64,000 nt of DNA from positions 9,238,001 to 9,302,000 of the forward strand of contig NC_044278.2 of NCBI RefSeq assembly GCF_004027225.2. Direction: 5' to 3'. Position numbers and translations under genes: made by a program. The notes under the pieces are model-generated. The model was not told where the DNA came from and searched no databases. It saw only the letters and a program-made list of their open reading frames with translations. Shown in pieces: positions 33,292 to 48,200 of the stretch. Within the stretch, counting starts at the first letter, position 1; every line of letters begins with the position of its first letter. This DNA comes from Strigops habroptila. Its lineage: Eukaryota > Chordata > Aves > Psittaciformes > Psittacidae.

Positions 33292-36200
33292 TCATGCGAG
33301 GATGTCGTAGTAAATAGATGGTTTTTTGGTCTGGTCCCGGAACTGCTCCAGCTTCAGGCCAATCCTCAGAAGAACAGCTTCATCCCACCACTTTGCCATG
33401 ACCTGGGAGAAGATGAGAGAGGCAGAGGGAGAAAGGGGTGGGGGGTGGAGGGTGGGTGTGAAATAGCATCATCACATACAGATGCTCTTGAAAGCCCTGG
33501 AAAATACATCTTTTCCCCCCAACAGCACCCAAAGGACACATGCTTTTCCCTATCAGCCTGTTAAGGATGGCATCATTGCACTGGGATAAAGGCAGCTGTG
33601 TAACTTTTTACTACAAGACGTGGACCTTTCATTTACATGAGACCCATTTCAAGAGAGAAGGGCCTAAAGAAGTTAGAGAAATAAGATAGAGTAGTGACAA
33701 ATATTAGGTACTGATGCAAGGAGACAGAGAAATCTAACTCCCAGGTAGCTGAAGAGCCCCCCTGCCATTCAGGAGTGAGTTCCTCTGAGCAAATCTCTTC
33801 TCTCCCAAGTTAAAACATTTACTACCAATACCTGCCAAATCCTCAAGTGTGGAAGAGCAGGAACCTGGTCCTAGTGGTTCAGGACAAAGCCAGCTGGGGA
33901 TTCTGTGACCCAGCATCCACAAAGAGCAAATACTCACCTGGAAACTGATGGGAAGCCCGGCTGCAGAATATCCAATGGGAACCACAATGCCTGGAATGCC
34001 AGTGAAGTTCGCAAGCTGCATGAACCTGGGGGAAAAGCTGTCGTCAGCATTCCTGCCTTGGGACAGCAGCAAAGTCATTTGGTTTTGGGAGCTAGGAGCT
34101 CTCTCTCCTGCACTACAGCCTGAGCTCCATCACTTTGTGCAGCTCATCTCCAGCTCTTCCCAACCTTTCATTTCCATAATGCAAGCAGCACTCTTCTTAC
34201 CTCATGGACCGGACTGTGAAGGCTGAATCGTTGATCCCAGTCAAGAGGTCAGATTCGTAGATTCTTGGGGCAGTGGAAGGAACAGCTGTGGAGGAATCAC
34301 AAAGTGACTGAGACTGAAAGGGACCTCAGGCAGGCATCGTGTCTGACCTTCTGTCTCAAGGAGTGTCAGCCAGAGCAGGTTCCTCAGAACCACGTCCTTT
34401 GGAACATCCCCAGGGATGGAGAGTCCACAGCTTCTCTGGGCAACCTGATCCAGTGCTTAAAGAGCAATGAACGAGTTAGACAGTGGGCAATCTCCAAGGA
34501 ACAGCTCATTAAAGCCCCATGTTTGATGTACATTGGTGATGCAAACTCACACTCCTGCAATGCAATCCAGTCACTGGGATTTATGAATGAAGCAGTTAGA
34601 GTCTATTTAGAGCAACAACATTTGCATACAGAAGTAGATGTCCCATTCCTCCTGTGTAAACGTGCTGGCTCTGTGAGTACCAAGGAGTTTCTCACTACCA
34701 TGGATATGGAAATAGTCTGGAAATACACAGCAGCCTTTCCAACCAGGCTGCATTTTCTTCTAAAGGCTTGAGGCACAGCAAAGTATGTGCACAAAAGTCA
34801 CACTGAAGGAGGGAAAGTTAATGGAGTGACTGCTCTTAACGTGCACCACACAGCTGCTGGGGACCAGCTCTTTGGCCTGGATTGCCCATACCTGGTGTAA
34901 GGATACAGTGCACAGTGGTGAAAATGTCCTTCAGGAATTTCATGTTCCGTGTTCTCTGTCGATTTGCCTGCAAGCAGAGAGATACAGTGTGACCCTCTTG
35001 GTTCATCTGCCCACCAGAGCCTATGCCTTTGCAAAAGAAGACCTCGTTCCTGCAGTTTGGACATCATGTCCTCTGTGGTGCTTCACAGTCCAGCATGCAG
35101 AGCAGTACAGCTGCTGCTATCTTTCCACGTGTACAGGGAGGTTAAAACAAGCCTCTACCCCACTTTACAGTTTCACTAGGTGCCTCACCACGGTATGTTC
35201 CTTACCTTAATATAATCCAGAGCTGTGAACTGGGAAGCCAAGGCCAGGTTAGCCCGAGTGTCCAAATTCTGAAAGAGAAAACCTGGATCATGGCTCTGCT
35301 TGCGAGAAACTGGATGTGATGGCCAAGGAGTTCCTCTGCCTGTATCAGCAGGTGGTTTGTCACAGAAGCCTCAGTGACACTGATGTGCCACTTGTTCAAC
35401 TCCTGCCACTGCTCCAAACTGCTGCCACTTACCATTTCCTGGAAGTGTTTATTGAAGTCGGGTTGCAGGAAGTCCCTTATCTCACTGAGAATGCAGATTG
35501 CGTGTGCTACTCGCACCTCCTCCATCTCGGGGAGAGACACTTCAACCACGCTGGCTCCCAAACTCTGCAGGTGCTTCACAGCTGTGTACAGGGCAGGGAA
35601 AGCACACACAGCATCTCTGAGTTCATAGAACTTCTCAGAAGGGCTGCAAATCCCTACCCCTTAGGCCACTGCAAGCATCTTCAGCGCATCATGTGGCATG
35701 CAGGCTGCTGCTGCTATTTCTCATAGGTGAAAGCCTTCAGCCTAACTAGATCTCAGTTTTCCAGCAGGGCAGGGGCTGCAGGCTGCTTCCCAGCTTACCC
35801 CACTATCCTTCAGGCATGTTCATCTCCTCCCTCTAGCCTCTCAGTTAAAGAGAAAAGGTGGACTGACTATGCTTCCCTGAGCACTTGATGTAACCTGTGT
35901 TCTATCAGCATGAAGTGATCACTTAGCATCATGAGATTCCCATTCAAACCCTCTTTTGAACCATAAAGGTAGAGGAACCCAGAGGATACTCAAGAGACCA
36001 GCTCATCAATACAGGCTCACTGAATCCTGATGGACTTTAGCAAGGCTGAACACCAAGGCTTTGGGAAAAGTGAAACTTTTGCAGTGTAAAAAGAGTCTCC
36101 TTCTTTCTCTGACCCCAACTTCTTCGGGAATACCAAAGCTTGCCTATTTTAGTGGCTTATGGTGCATCTCTCCTAAGAAAACTCTACTCATCTAGAAGCA

Positions 36201-39200
36201 TGAGTGTCTGTGGATATAAGGAGGCTGAAGAAAATCCAGGCAAACAAAGCCTGAACACTGTGAACTCTTTTCAGCTCCGACACATAAGAGCCCAACTACT
36301 ATACCAGGCATTGTACAGTCGTTCTTCCCCACCCCCAAGTACTCACCCAGGGTCAATTTTGCTTTGTCTGAAATCTGACAAAGCCACCCTAAAGGCACCA
36401 TTTAGTTGATTTTAAGGAAATACCAGAGAACTGGACACATCACAAAGCCCTAGCCCTGTCTTTCCTACCGAATTGTGTTGTGGAACAAGTGCCTCCCTTA
36501 AAAGTCTCTTAGCATTAAAGCTTGCAGAGTAAGTATTCCTGAGCACAGCTCTGTCTTTATACAGAGGCTTAGCACACTGGACTGCATTCTTGCATTGTAA
36601 TCTGACAAGCCCACAACTGCTGAGCTTTTTACCCCTCAGCAGTAAGGAGGGCTTCCCTGTAACAAAGCTCCTGCTGTTTGGCCAGCCAGCCCTCTGAACA
36701 GCTGCCTTTAAGGACTTCAGGCAAGATCTTTTTCATGTATGCAAGAGAAGCACCAAGTGACACCATGACATCAGGCAGAGTAAGAGACTTACAGACTTTT
36801 CCTCTTTACCTTTCTCACAGATGGACAGGACTTCTTCATCACACGCCTAAAGAGTAAGAGGAAAGAACTAAGTCGACTGCAGTAACTGCCCTCCTCTCCC
36901 TGGGGAGCACGTTCCCCAGCACTTTGGGGCTCATGGAGCTCTCCTTGTTCCTGTCTCTAGTGGTAATGAAGCACAGCCCTCCAGGACTGCCTTAGGCTGC
37001 CTGCTCCAAGAGAACTGCTTGCAGGTTATACCCTTAAGGGAAAGGAAAAGTCCTCTTTTCCAGAGGAGGGGATAGTTCTCTGCACTGGGGCACAGCCAGA
37101 AAAAGTCCTTGTTTTGCCTCCAGGGAAGAGATCTTGAGCACATTCTCACAAATGCATTACAATTGCCAGCATGCAAGCCCACTTTCCACATTGCAATGGT
37201 GAAATATTACTCAGCAGCTACAGCACCATCACCAAATGGATACTCTCATTACTTTAATGATAACAGGCAAAAGACCAGTGAATGCACCAAATTCCTTTTA
37301 ACCCTCATTTTGCAAAGCAGCAGAAAGAGAGAGAACAGGCACCTTAAAAAACGTCCAGTCCACTCCCAGTTTTAAGCCTTTCAGGTCAGGAGCACACATG
37401 CCAGATAGGGTTGCTTTGGGCTGTTTTTGGCCTGCAGGGAATAGACAAAGAGTTCCTCTTTTTATCTAGGATGCCTCTAGGAAGACAGAGGACCTGGGCT
37501 CAGGGAGGGAAAGGTCTCACCTACCATATGGATAGAGCGGATCCGGCTCAGCAAGGATACTGTAAGCAATGGCTACATCTGCCACGGAGGTACACATAGG
37601 GCCTGTAAAAGAGAGATCAGTTCTAAAACTGTGACAAGGGGTAAATAGTGCCTTCCTCTCAAGGCCTTTTGTAGGCACGGATGCCCTCCCCTGTGAGAGC
37701 ACCACAGAGCACAAGTCCCCTTACCTACGCTGACTGTGGAGTAGGAGAGGGGCAAGCTGCCACGAGAACTGATGCGCCCAAACGTACCTGCAGACAAAGA
37801 AATGGGCAGTTAGGGAGATGTCTCTGGTCAGATGGTGAGATGTGACCCACATGGCTCTGGTACACCCAGTAAGCAATAGTAAGCCACTTTTATGTCTGTC
37901 ATTTCAAAGCCCAGTCACTCATCTTTCAGTACCCTGTTCTGCTGAGCATGATCTGCCTCATCAGTGAAACAGCAAAGAGTGAAACTGGTTTTCCCCCATA
38001 AGAAATGGTTTAGTTGAGGGGAAACGTGTAGGGACATTTTGAAATACATGCATTTAAATATGCAGAAGCAGCATCTACGATATGAAGGATGGAGAGGCAG
38101 GAGCAGGATTATCACCCCCTGGGAGATCTCACCCACTTCACCAGTGAGGCTTCACGCTTGTATCGCCTTTCTGACCAGTTACACTTTTGTCGTCATCAGT
38201 ATCTTCCATCAGATGAATCAAGATTAATCAAGTTGATCACATGTGAAGGATGGAAAACCAAAGTAATGGCTGAGTATCTGGTCTCAGAGATCAGCAGAGA
38301 TCCTTTGGAATGTTTAACTATTCCCAAAAGCTGGCATCTCTTCAAATGACAATCCTGCCTTGCCTCCTTCCATGCTGTAGACACTGCCCTGTGCTTTTCT
38401 TATGTCCTCTGCACATTACATTAATTCTGACTGCATTGCTACTCCTTGTAACACTGAGGTAAGAGGAATGGCTATGTCCTGGTTTCACACACACCTACTA
38501 CCAGGTTTAACTTACCAGATACAAATCTGAGCAGCATCAGCCTCTCCATACAATGGGTGACAGCAAAGCGTTGTGCGTCGAGATGCTTTTCACCAGCTCA
38601 CTACAGCTACCCAACTATGTTGGGAACACCTCCCATAGCAAAGGAGAAAGACTGAAGAGGGATGAGGGGGTGGAAAGAAAAGCAGCACACCGTGTTCTGT
38701 TCAGCATTTGACTCAAGTAAGTTAGGTTTCTCGGAACATCTCTTCAATAGCCAGCATTGAGAATACTTCCACTCTGCCAGTCCAACCCACATCACTCCCA
38801 GGGTGTTATACTCCAGAGCTTCTCTGGCCAAGTTTTGCTTGACAGCAGTTAATGGACTTGTTTGTGGCATTCTATCTGATACAGCAAAGAAGACACACAC
38901 CCCTCCATGATTAAAGTGCTCTACCTTTCAGCCCCACCACGCCACAGAACGAAGAAGGAATCCTCACAGAGCCACCTCCATCTGTGCCAATAGCCACTGG
39001 GCAGAGACCTACAAATAAAACACACATTGGCTTGGGATCAGCAAGACATTGTGTTGCCTTGACCATTCTAGCCAAGACAGCACACGGAGCTCTCTGTTCA
39101 GCCAGGAGTTCCCTCTAAGCTTCTAAACCCCCTCATAAAAACTCAATGCCTGAGGTACTTTGGCTCAGGACCTTCCCCCCCACCACCCCTGAACTCCATT

Positions 39201-42200
39201 GAGGACCATCTACCTGCTGCTACAGCCGCTGCTGACCCGCTGGAGCTCCCCCCTGTGAAGTGGTTCGGCTTGTAGGGATTCCGTGGGATCTTGTGGTACC
39301 TGAAGCAGACAAAGGAGTGTTGAATCTTTTCCTAGGAAGGACCGGATGCACCACAGGGCAGGAAAAGATGCAGAAACACAGCTCAGGGATTCTGATCTCT
39401 TAGTAAAGAGATACCATTTAATCCCAGATAGTGCTATGTCCCTACAAAATAAGATGCACGAGAAAAGACTTCTGCCTCCGAGTCCAACCTCTTGTTACCA
39501 TAAGCAGCCTATTCAAGAGACTCAAAGCAAGAGGAAGGATGCTGCTCCAGCTCTTCTATCTGTGACAGCACTGTGCCACAGTGCATTATACAGCTCCAAA
39601 AGGTGGAGTAGTTGTTGGCCAGCAATTCTCACAGAGAAGCAAGTCAGTCTCCCCAGCTCTGCCCTTCATCCCAGTTCCCAAAGTCTCTGGCCTGACCAAA
39701 GTCCCTGGACATCAGAAACCTGCCAGGGGATCCAGCCAAACCTCACACAGTGAGGAAATGCCCTGGCATGTTGTTAGAGCTGAGGGGGAGCCCCAGTTCC
39801 ATCCAGCTGCACATGCAGGAAGCTCTACACATGGCTTATGAAGGCTGTGAGGACCACTGCTCTGGAACAGCAGTTCTCAGCTTGCCTATTGCTGGAGAAG
39901 TCACAAGAGCAAAGCAAATTCCAGTGATCCTCTTTTAGCTGGGAAATAAACCCGCTATGTTCTCCTGAGATTACTCTACCTTTTCTCACTGTTCTGGGCC
40001 TTTAGCCATGACTGTGACTGAGCATTAGGCTATTTGTTTTGTGTCCCCGCTCCTGTCTACCACTCATGCTGTAAGCATTCACACCTCCAGGCCTGTAAGG
40101 CCTGGCAAACCAAGTTCCTTACTCAGCACTTGGATCCTCTCCTTCCTCTGGTTTCAGGAGCTTTCAGGCTTCCACAGCTACTCTGAGATTTAATTCTACA
40201 ATGCACAGGCTTCTCCCTGCGCAGGGTGCTTCTATTATTCTCACATGCTTGCCCTACTTTTGTACCCTGTCCTGTCAGTTCTGGACAGACTTTCAGGTCT
40301 TTCTACATCAGGGGAAAGAGAGGGGAAAGGGATTTTACCTATTAGGGTTGCATCCAGTTGTTCCAATCCCTAGTTCATGCATGTTTGAGACCCCAACAAT
40401 GATAGCTCCAGCCTCTCGCAGCTTCTTGACCACAGCAGCATCTTCTGTTTCGGGCTCTTTCCCAAGATACACTGTTCCCACCCAGTGATGATAAGGTACC
40501 TTAGCAAGAAGACACGTTATTCATCCTAAACCCCTGGTAAGGTAGGCTGACACATGCACACTTCAACTCCACAATAGATCCCAGGCATTAGGACCCACAG
40601 AGGTAAGTAAAGAGCTAGGAAGCTTCACTTGTCAACCTATTCCATGTTGGTTTCTGTTAGGAAGGACATTGAACCCTTCAGTATTCGGTCCTTCTCCCAT
40701 GAAGAGGGGTCCTTTTAATACCATGATCCAGAAAAGCAGAAACATGTAGATGTTCATAAAGTCTGCCTGCCCGCAGCAATGCAATTGCTGCTCCCAGTGG
40801 CTGTAGAACAGTCACTTTGGCCCCACAGCACACAGGAACTCTTACTTCCCATTCCTCTATGGACAGAGCTGCCGTTTAAGATCTGTAATGCCTGGAAGCA
40901 AGACCCTGAGCTTACAGGAATGCCAAAATAGCAGATGGACCCATTTCCAGGATATGCCAAGTGCTCTTCCTTTTGAGGCAGCAATGGAAGAATCCGTACA
41001 CAAACAGGATTGCCACCCTATGGGTAGGTCCCTGCAGAGCCTACAACAGCTTGATCCACTGCCAGGAGTATTTAGTGGTAACTGGTGTTAGGCCACAAGC
41101 AAAACTCTTTGTGAGTGGGGATTTTCAAAGTAACTTCCATACTTCTGACACATCCTTTGAGTTATCCCTAAGGAGAGAGGGATGCTTTGCCAGTGGAGCA
41201 GTGTCAGTGCCTGAGAAGTATGGATAGTTACACCCACTGCTACAGATGCCTTTATACATTCCCACTTCATCATAAGGGAGACTGTTCCCACCCTCTGCTC
41301 CCTGCGGATTAAAGGGATCAGAACAAAACATACAACATGTCTGCTGTACCCGAGGCCTGTCTTCACTTGGCAAAACTTCTTAATCCTACTCATGGCAAAC
41401 CCACACACCACCCCTTGTTACAAACGCATTCTCAGGCTTCTGCTGAGGAGTTGGCCTTAAAACCTGGTCCAGGTTGAGCTCCTGCAGCAGGAACTGAGAG
41501 AGCTGGACGAGGCAACTCACCACTTTGAACTCTTCTTTCACACACACTGGGATGCCATCCAGATAAGACAGGGTACATTTATTCCTGTAGCGAGCAGTGG
41601 AGGCCTCAGCCATCTGCACAGAGAAAAAGTGTGTGTTATATATCTATATATATGTATTTAGTTGAGCTGAAGGTCATCACCAGTATTGGACTAGATACCA
41701 AAAATGGCTCGCTCTGGCTGCTACTAAGCCAAAAGATAAAAGTTTCTTTCTTCTTCCACCATATGCTGATGGGAAATTACTACTTGGAAGCATCTATGCT
41801 AATGGATGCCACATAAGCACACAAGTCCCATTTTAAACATAGTTGTCCAGCAAGAAACAGATTGCTTGAACGCTACCTCCCATTGCAGGAAGGAAAGCAC
41901 ACTTGTTGGTAGCCCTCTACGCAAGGAGGGAGGAAAAATGTACCTATTTTTCTGGGCAATATATCAGCAGAACAGCCTCTGCCCCTTCTAACGGGGTGGC
42001 AGAGGCCCCTTTCCTACCAGAGGCAGACATTACCAGCATTATTTGCTCCGGGTCCCATTGCACTATCGCTCTGAGTGGGGGGGTGGATTTGTCGCAGTCC
42101 TCCAGCGCAGCAATGATGTTCTTTGCTACCTGGGATGGCGTCAGCTTCCCACTCCTGCAGGACAGGAGAAGGTGGGGACCTTGTTACAAGACCCCCCCAA

Positions 42201-45200
42201 CACCACACCCAAACACAGAGTTTGTCTCTCAGGGAGCTGTCAAGCTGTAAGCAAGAACGAGATAAGAGTCTGTGTGTGGTGATGATTTCAACGCGGGTGA
42301 CACCATCAAGACAGGAGACTCCCTTCCTTAAGGGGAGGATTTGCCTACACGGCATGACCCCAACCCTTAGAGTAGGGGCAGGAGCTAGGAGAGTTATCCA
42401 GGTATTCCTGAACCAAGGAATAAACAGGGAAGGACAGCTGAGAGCCTTACAGAGAGCCCTCAAGCTCCTGAAAGCCTGAGGCTATGAAGCTCCCATAAGC
42501 TAAGACCAAGAGGCCTGTCCCCTTTACAGAGAAAGGGAGAGAAGCCTGTTACAGAGAAGGGTTTCCCAGCAGCACCACCATAACCCATCTCTAACAAACA
42601 GGCACTCCCTCCTGACTAAAGGCTATGTTACACCACAAATCCATCTCTCTCTGGCCAACATGCAAGCCTCACAGCCAGGATCCACCTCTAACACCAGACC
42701 GCAGTGTTAGGTGCCTTTTTGCTCCAAGGCTGCAGCCTGCTGGCAAAGGTGGCCCTTGAGGAACAAGTTCCAAGAGGATTTACCTGAGCACCCCGCTCCT
42801 GGCACATGTCCCAGAGGCAACCAGGGGTTATTGTGCAGCCAACAGCTCACAAAACCCCAGGGTCAGGGATGTGCTTCCAGCTCTTTCCAAGCTGGACATG
42901 TTTACTGAGTAAAACCAGACAACAAGCAGCTGGGGAACCAAGGCATTCTTCAGAGCCCCACAGTATGTGCAATTCCCATCATCCAGCCTCTCCTCACGGA
43001 TGTGTTTGGGCAAACAAGGTATGTAGAAATCTCTCCCAGAGCAGAGTGACAATCATCCAAGGAAAACAGCATTTAAATATCCTTGCAGGGCTTGTAAGAG
43101 TTGTGCCAGCTCTCCCAGCTGGCTTTTCTTCTGTTATTGGGAAAGGACCGCAGAGGGTGATGCTGAACAGTGGTACCTCAAGGACAATCCTAACCAAGAG
43201 ATGCCTGAGAGCTCATGGAACACGAGCAGCCCACAGGAGGGGAACATGCAAGACAAGTTGTTCCCAGACCATGATTTCACTTACCGGTAGCATTCCAGGT
43301 AGTCTTTGATCCCTTTGAAGCTAAACCCAGGGGAATCAGACCTGCAATGAAAGGATTAAAGGGGCAACTGTGACCCATCAAATCCACCTCTGCTTAGACC
43401 TGTAGACTTCAGCATCAGTCCAATGCAGGTTTGGGCATCCCTCACTGACAGTGAAGCTGCTGGGCACCTTTTGGACCACTAGCCTATGTATTTCAGCTCC
43501 CATTCTGTCAGCCTCCTTGCACCGGTGCCAGACACCAGGTACACTAAGGGTGCCACAGAACTAAGGGGTCAGTCTTGCTGACACGTTCTGGTTGCTTCAT
43601 ACTTCTACTGCAATACAGCAGTCATTAAACTGTTTGAAATCTGAGGTTTACGTTTGCTACTCACCCCTGCAACACTGCGGGATAGCTAGGAGATAGTGGT
43701 AAACCTACTTCCAGGATCTCTGTCCTTAGACTGATCCCAAAATAGCCAGCAGCACACACAGTGTATGGTGTGGGAGGAGGAAAAGGCACTATGCAGCACA
43801 CAGAAAGATACACATCAGCAAACTGCTTATAAACTAAGTTGATGGCTCTAGCACATAAATAGACCATTTCTCATCACCACAGGATAAACATAAGAGCTAG
43901 CTGCAATTACTATTCCTGTGATGGCCCCACGTCATCATGCAGACCAGAAGCCATGTCCTGGAACAGGACAGTGTACAGCACCATAATGTGCTATGCAGGG
44001 AAGAGGAAAGGCTCTCTGTAATACTCAATATATCACTGGTGGAGCTGGGGACACAAGAACCAGAAGGCTGCACTCACCCTAACTAAAGCCTGTAGGAAAT
44101 ACATCCCTCCCTCTAAGGCAAAGGAGCTGAAAGCTTAAGAACTCAAGCAGGGAGCAAGATTAGTCCTGCTAAAAGCTGAGATACACACAGAGAACCCACC
44201 CTCTGAGATGCTGCTGAAGTGGAGCTCAGGCATTTTCAGTAACTACTGGATAGGCCCACAGCCAACAACCAAAACCAAATGGGGAGAGCGCTAGTAGCAG
44301 CCCAGCTGCTCCCATCTCACCATCAGACCTCAGCGAGACATGCAAGCCTGAGTGATGGCTGGAATCTAGTGGGATCCAATCAAGCCCAGGCTGCAATCAA
44401 GAAGCTGAACTGGCTTTTACCCAAGCAACCTAAACCTGAAAGCAAACCTTATGTGGATGGTTTTCTTCCTCGTTCCTCCTCTCCTCCAAGCAAACCCTGT
44501 GTTCTCTTTGAGATTCCTTGCAGGCAAGAAACAGCACACCTGCAAACTCATGTGAAAGGATGTAGCCACTAAGTGTATCTGCTCTGATAGTGCAACCAGA
44601 GCCCTGGCAAGGGCAGAATTCCATCTCTCCCCAATAAGGAGACTCCCTGAAGCTTGTCGAAACTTCACATTTCTTGTAAGAACCAGTGATGTGTAAGTTA
44701 CACAAGGAAAGACGACTGACAGCACTATCTGCTTTGTAAAGCAGCTGGGTGAGTAAGATTTTAATCCAGATTACTGCCAACAACAGCTTCCCACTTAAAC
44801 AGTGCCAACACGTGCGTTCTTCCACTCCACCTTCACACATCACACACTGACCTTGCATCTAGCAGCTGCTTGATAATATCTGAAGTGCTTTTAGCCTCAG
44901 ACTTGTCTTCTGTGATGTCCGCAGCAACCTCCGGGATAAACGTGGGATCTTCATGGATGTCAAGTGAACGCATGAGTGATAAGTTTTCCAGCCTGGAAGA
45001 GAGTTACTGGTAGTTTGCAAGCTCTCCCACGACTAATTTTCCAGCCTGTTCAAAGGGAACCTTACCCAAGAACATTATGTCTTAGCAGCCTGCTCTCCCA
45101 GCAGGGAGTTGCAACAGTTGAAGATAATCTCTTGCACCTTTCTTTCCCAAAGGCAGCACCACATTTGTTTTTGCTTGCTTAACAAAGCCTCCTACCTCTT

Positions 45201-48200
45201 GACATAAAGCCAGCAGCCTCCATAAACTCCAGCTGGGAAAGAAACAGTGAAAGGTTTCAATTTGCTTTCACCACATGTACCACCCAGAGACCAATAAAGA
45301 CAGGAATGGAGAGGAAAAGCAAAGGAGAAAGGAGTGTAAGTCATACATTCAAGCACTAATCCTGCTAAACTTAGCACCTCTTCAGACTTTTTCATTACCT
45401 GCTTCAACATAGTTTGTTTGCAAACAATACAACAGGGATTGCAGCACAAGGAACATGCAAAGACCCTGTCTGTTGGTTGATACAGGGCGAGTGGTGGATA
45501 TTGTCTACCTGGATTTCTCTTGCAAGGCTGTTATACAGTTTCTCACAGTCCAGACAAGTGGTGTGTGTAAGGGATGAGGAATTGGCTGACAGGCTGCACC
45601 CACAGGGTGGTGGTAAATAGCTCCTTTTCAAACTGAGGACCTGTCACCAGTGGGGTCCCCCAGGGATCAACACTGTGCCTAATTCTGTTCATTATCATCA
45701 TAAATGACCTGGAAGATGGGATCAAGTGTTCCCTGACCAAATTGGCTGATGATACCAAACCAAGTGGGGAAGTGGACACTCTGGAAGGGAGAGCCACCCT
45801 GCAGGAAGACCTGGGTAGGCTGGAAGAGTGGGCTCACAAGAACCTTGTGGAGTTCAACAAGGACAATGTAAGGTCTTGCACCTGGGTAAGCACAACCCAA
45901 GAGTGCAGCACAGGCTGGGATCTGCCCATGTGGGGAGCAGCTCTGTGCAAAAGGACCTGGGGGTCCTGGTGGACACAAACTCAATAGGAGCAAGCAGTGT
46001 GCTGCTGCAGCAAAGAAAACCAACAGGATGCCGGGTTACATCAACAAGGGCATCACCAGCAGGCATAAAGAAGCCATTATCCCGCTCTACTCTGCGCTTG
46101 TCAGGCCATACATGGAATACTGTGTTCAGCTTTGGTCCCCACTATACAAAAAAGATGTGGACAGGCTGGAGAGGGTCCAGTGAAGGGCCGAAAGATCCTC
46201 AAAGGACTGGGAAGCCACATGAGGAAAGGCTGAGAACTGGGTTTGTTCAGCCCAGAGAAAAGAGGGTTTAAGGGTGACCTTATCACCATGTTCCAGTATT
46301 TAACGGGGGGCCACAAAGAAGATGGAGACTCCCTTTTTACAAGGAGTCACATGGAAAGACAAGGGGTGATAGGTACAAGTTACTCCTGGGGAGATTCCAG
46401 AAGGACACTAGAGGAAAATATTTCCCACTGAGAACAATCAGCCATTGGGATAACCTCCCCAGGGAAGTGGTGGGATACCCAACCACTTTTAAGATTCAGC
46501 TGGACAAGGTGCTGGGACATCGTGTCTAGGTCATGCTTTGCCTAGAAAACTTGGACCAGGTGACCCCTAAGGTCCCTTCCAACCTGGTATTGTAGGATTC
46601 TATGTCAAAGAACGATCTGCTGTATAATATGGGTTTGACTGACCCAATGTCCTGGGTTCAGCTGTAGCAGTCATTTTTCTCCTTCTTAGTAGCTGGTGCA
46701 GTGCTGTGTGTTTGACTTTAGTCTGGGAACAACGCTGATAACACCGATGTTTCCAGTTGTTGCTAAGTAATGTTTATTCCAACCAAGGACTTTCTCAGTC
46801 TCATGCTTTGCCAGGGAGGAGGGGAAGCCGGGAGGAAACAGAGCCAGGACACCTGACCCAAACTAGCCAAAGGGGTATTCCATACCACAGCACGTCATGC
46901 CCAGTATATAAACCGGGGGGAGTTACCCGGAAGGCCCAGATCACTGCTCGGGTCGGGCTGGGTATCGGTCGGCAGGTGGTGAGCAATTGTATCCTCTCCC
47001 CTTGTTATTTCCCTTATCATTATTGTTATTGCTGGTAGCAGTAGTGGTTTTGTATTATACCTTAGTTACTGGACTGCTCTTATCTCAACCCCTGGGAGCT
47101 ACATTCTTCCGATTCTCCTCCCCATCCCCCCGGGACCGGGGGGAGGAAGAAGGAGGGGAGTGAGCGAGCGGCTGCGTGGTTCTGAGTTACCGGCTGGGCT
47201 CAAACCACGACAGTTCTTTGTGGCACCCAACGTGGGACACGAAGGGTTGAGATAACGACCAGAGCGTGTCTAATCATATTTGTGATAAGCATTCATTGTT
47301 TCAGATTAACAGTCACTCATCACAATACTGATTTATTGGCTCTCAGAGTTGTTGCGCTCGATCTCAGAGTTTCAGCATGTCGTAACTTACTTACAGCCAC
47401 TATTTGCTGTTAATGTTTATCAGCTGGGGGGCCTGGGCTAAGGTTCTTGTTTCACTGTACTTCATGGTAATGACTTGTAATACAATAGACTCATTGATCA
47501 TGAAATGTGTTCCCAGCGTGGCCATCACCTCTATACTTTGGGAGGTATAGAATGAAATTTTCTAGCAATTACATATCTTTCTTTTTGTCCTCGGGGGGTC
47601 AACCTACAAAGGAGGCATTCCCTTACACCCCCCGCTCCCCCACCAGGCTATTTACAGCAGCATTTGAGAGTTCTGAAGGTTCTGGATGGCCTTTGAATAC
47701 CCTTGAGACCTGCCTGTTGATTGTGCTGGAGATCAGCATGTTGGCAAACATACAGAGTGCGTTTTACCCACGGCCATCCCGCCCTGGGAACACCCTATTT
47801 TGTCTGATCCCAAAAGTTAAGCAGTATTGGGTTCAAATCTGGTCTAGGGTTAGACGATGATATAGGAGGACCACCAAGAGGCTGGACAGTCATGAGTGGC
47901 AGGGTGTGTGGGATAGTATGGGCAAGTATCTAGGACAGCGGGCCCCTCCAGTGCTTTGGAACTTCACCACTGAACAAGCGCAACATCCAGAAGAACTAGT
48001 AAAACACTTAAACGAGGTGTGCTGTCGTCCTGGTTATACCAGAGAGGGACAAATCATGGCAACGTGCTGGGGCTTGGCCTACGCCTACAGAGCCCTGCTC
48101 AACACTATCCAGCACCTTCAAAGGGAAAACGTCTCCGGATCTGATGGCAAAGCAACAGACAACGCGGCTACTCCAACTACAAGCACAGCAGCTACACCAA

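Noticed and set aside
34265-34771. A 168-codon plus-strand open frame
   Set aside because: It overlaps an amidase exon on the other strand, a degenerate CR1 piece and intron; it has no recognisable domain and no splice support.
45196-45232. A 37-nt minus-strand segment with good acceptor and donor, looking like an extra amidase exon between 51006 and 44992
   Set aside because: Including it shifts the next exon out of frame into an early stop. Skipping it gives a continuous sequence of the right length against plant FAAH.
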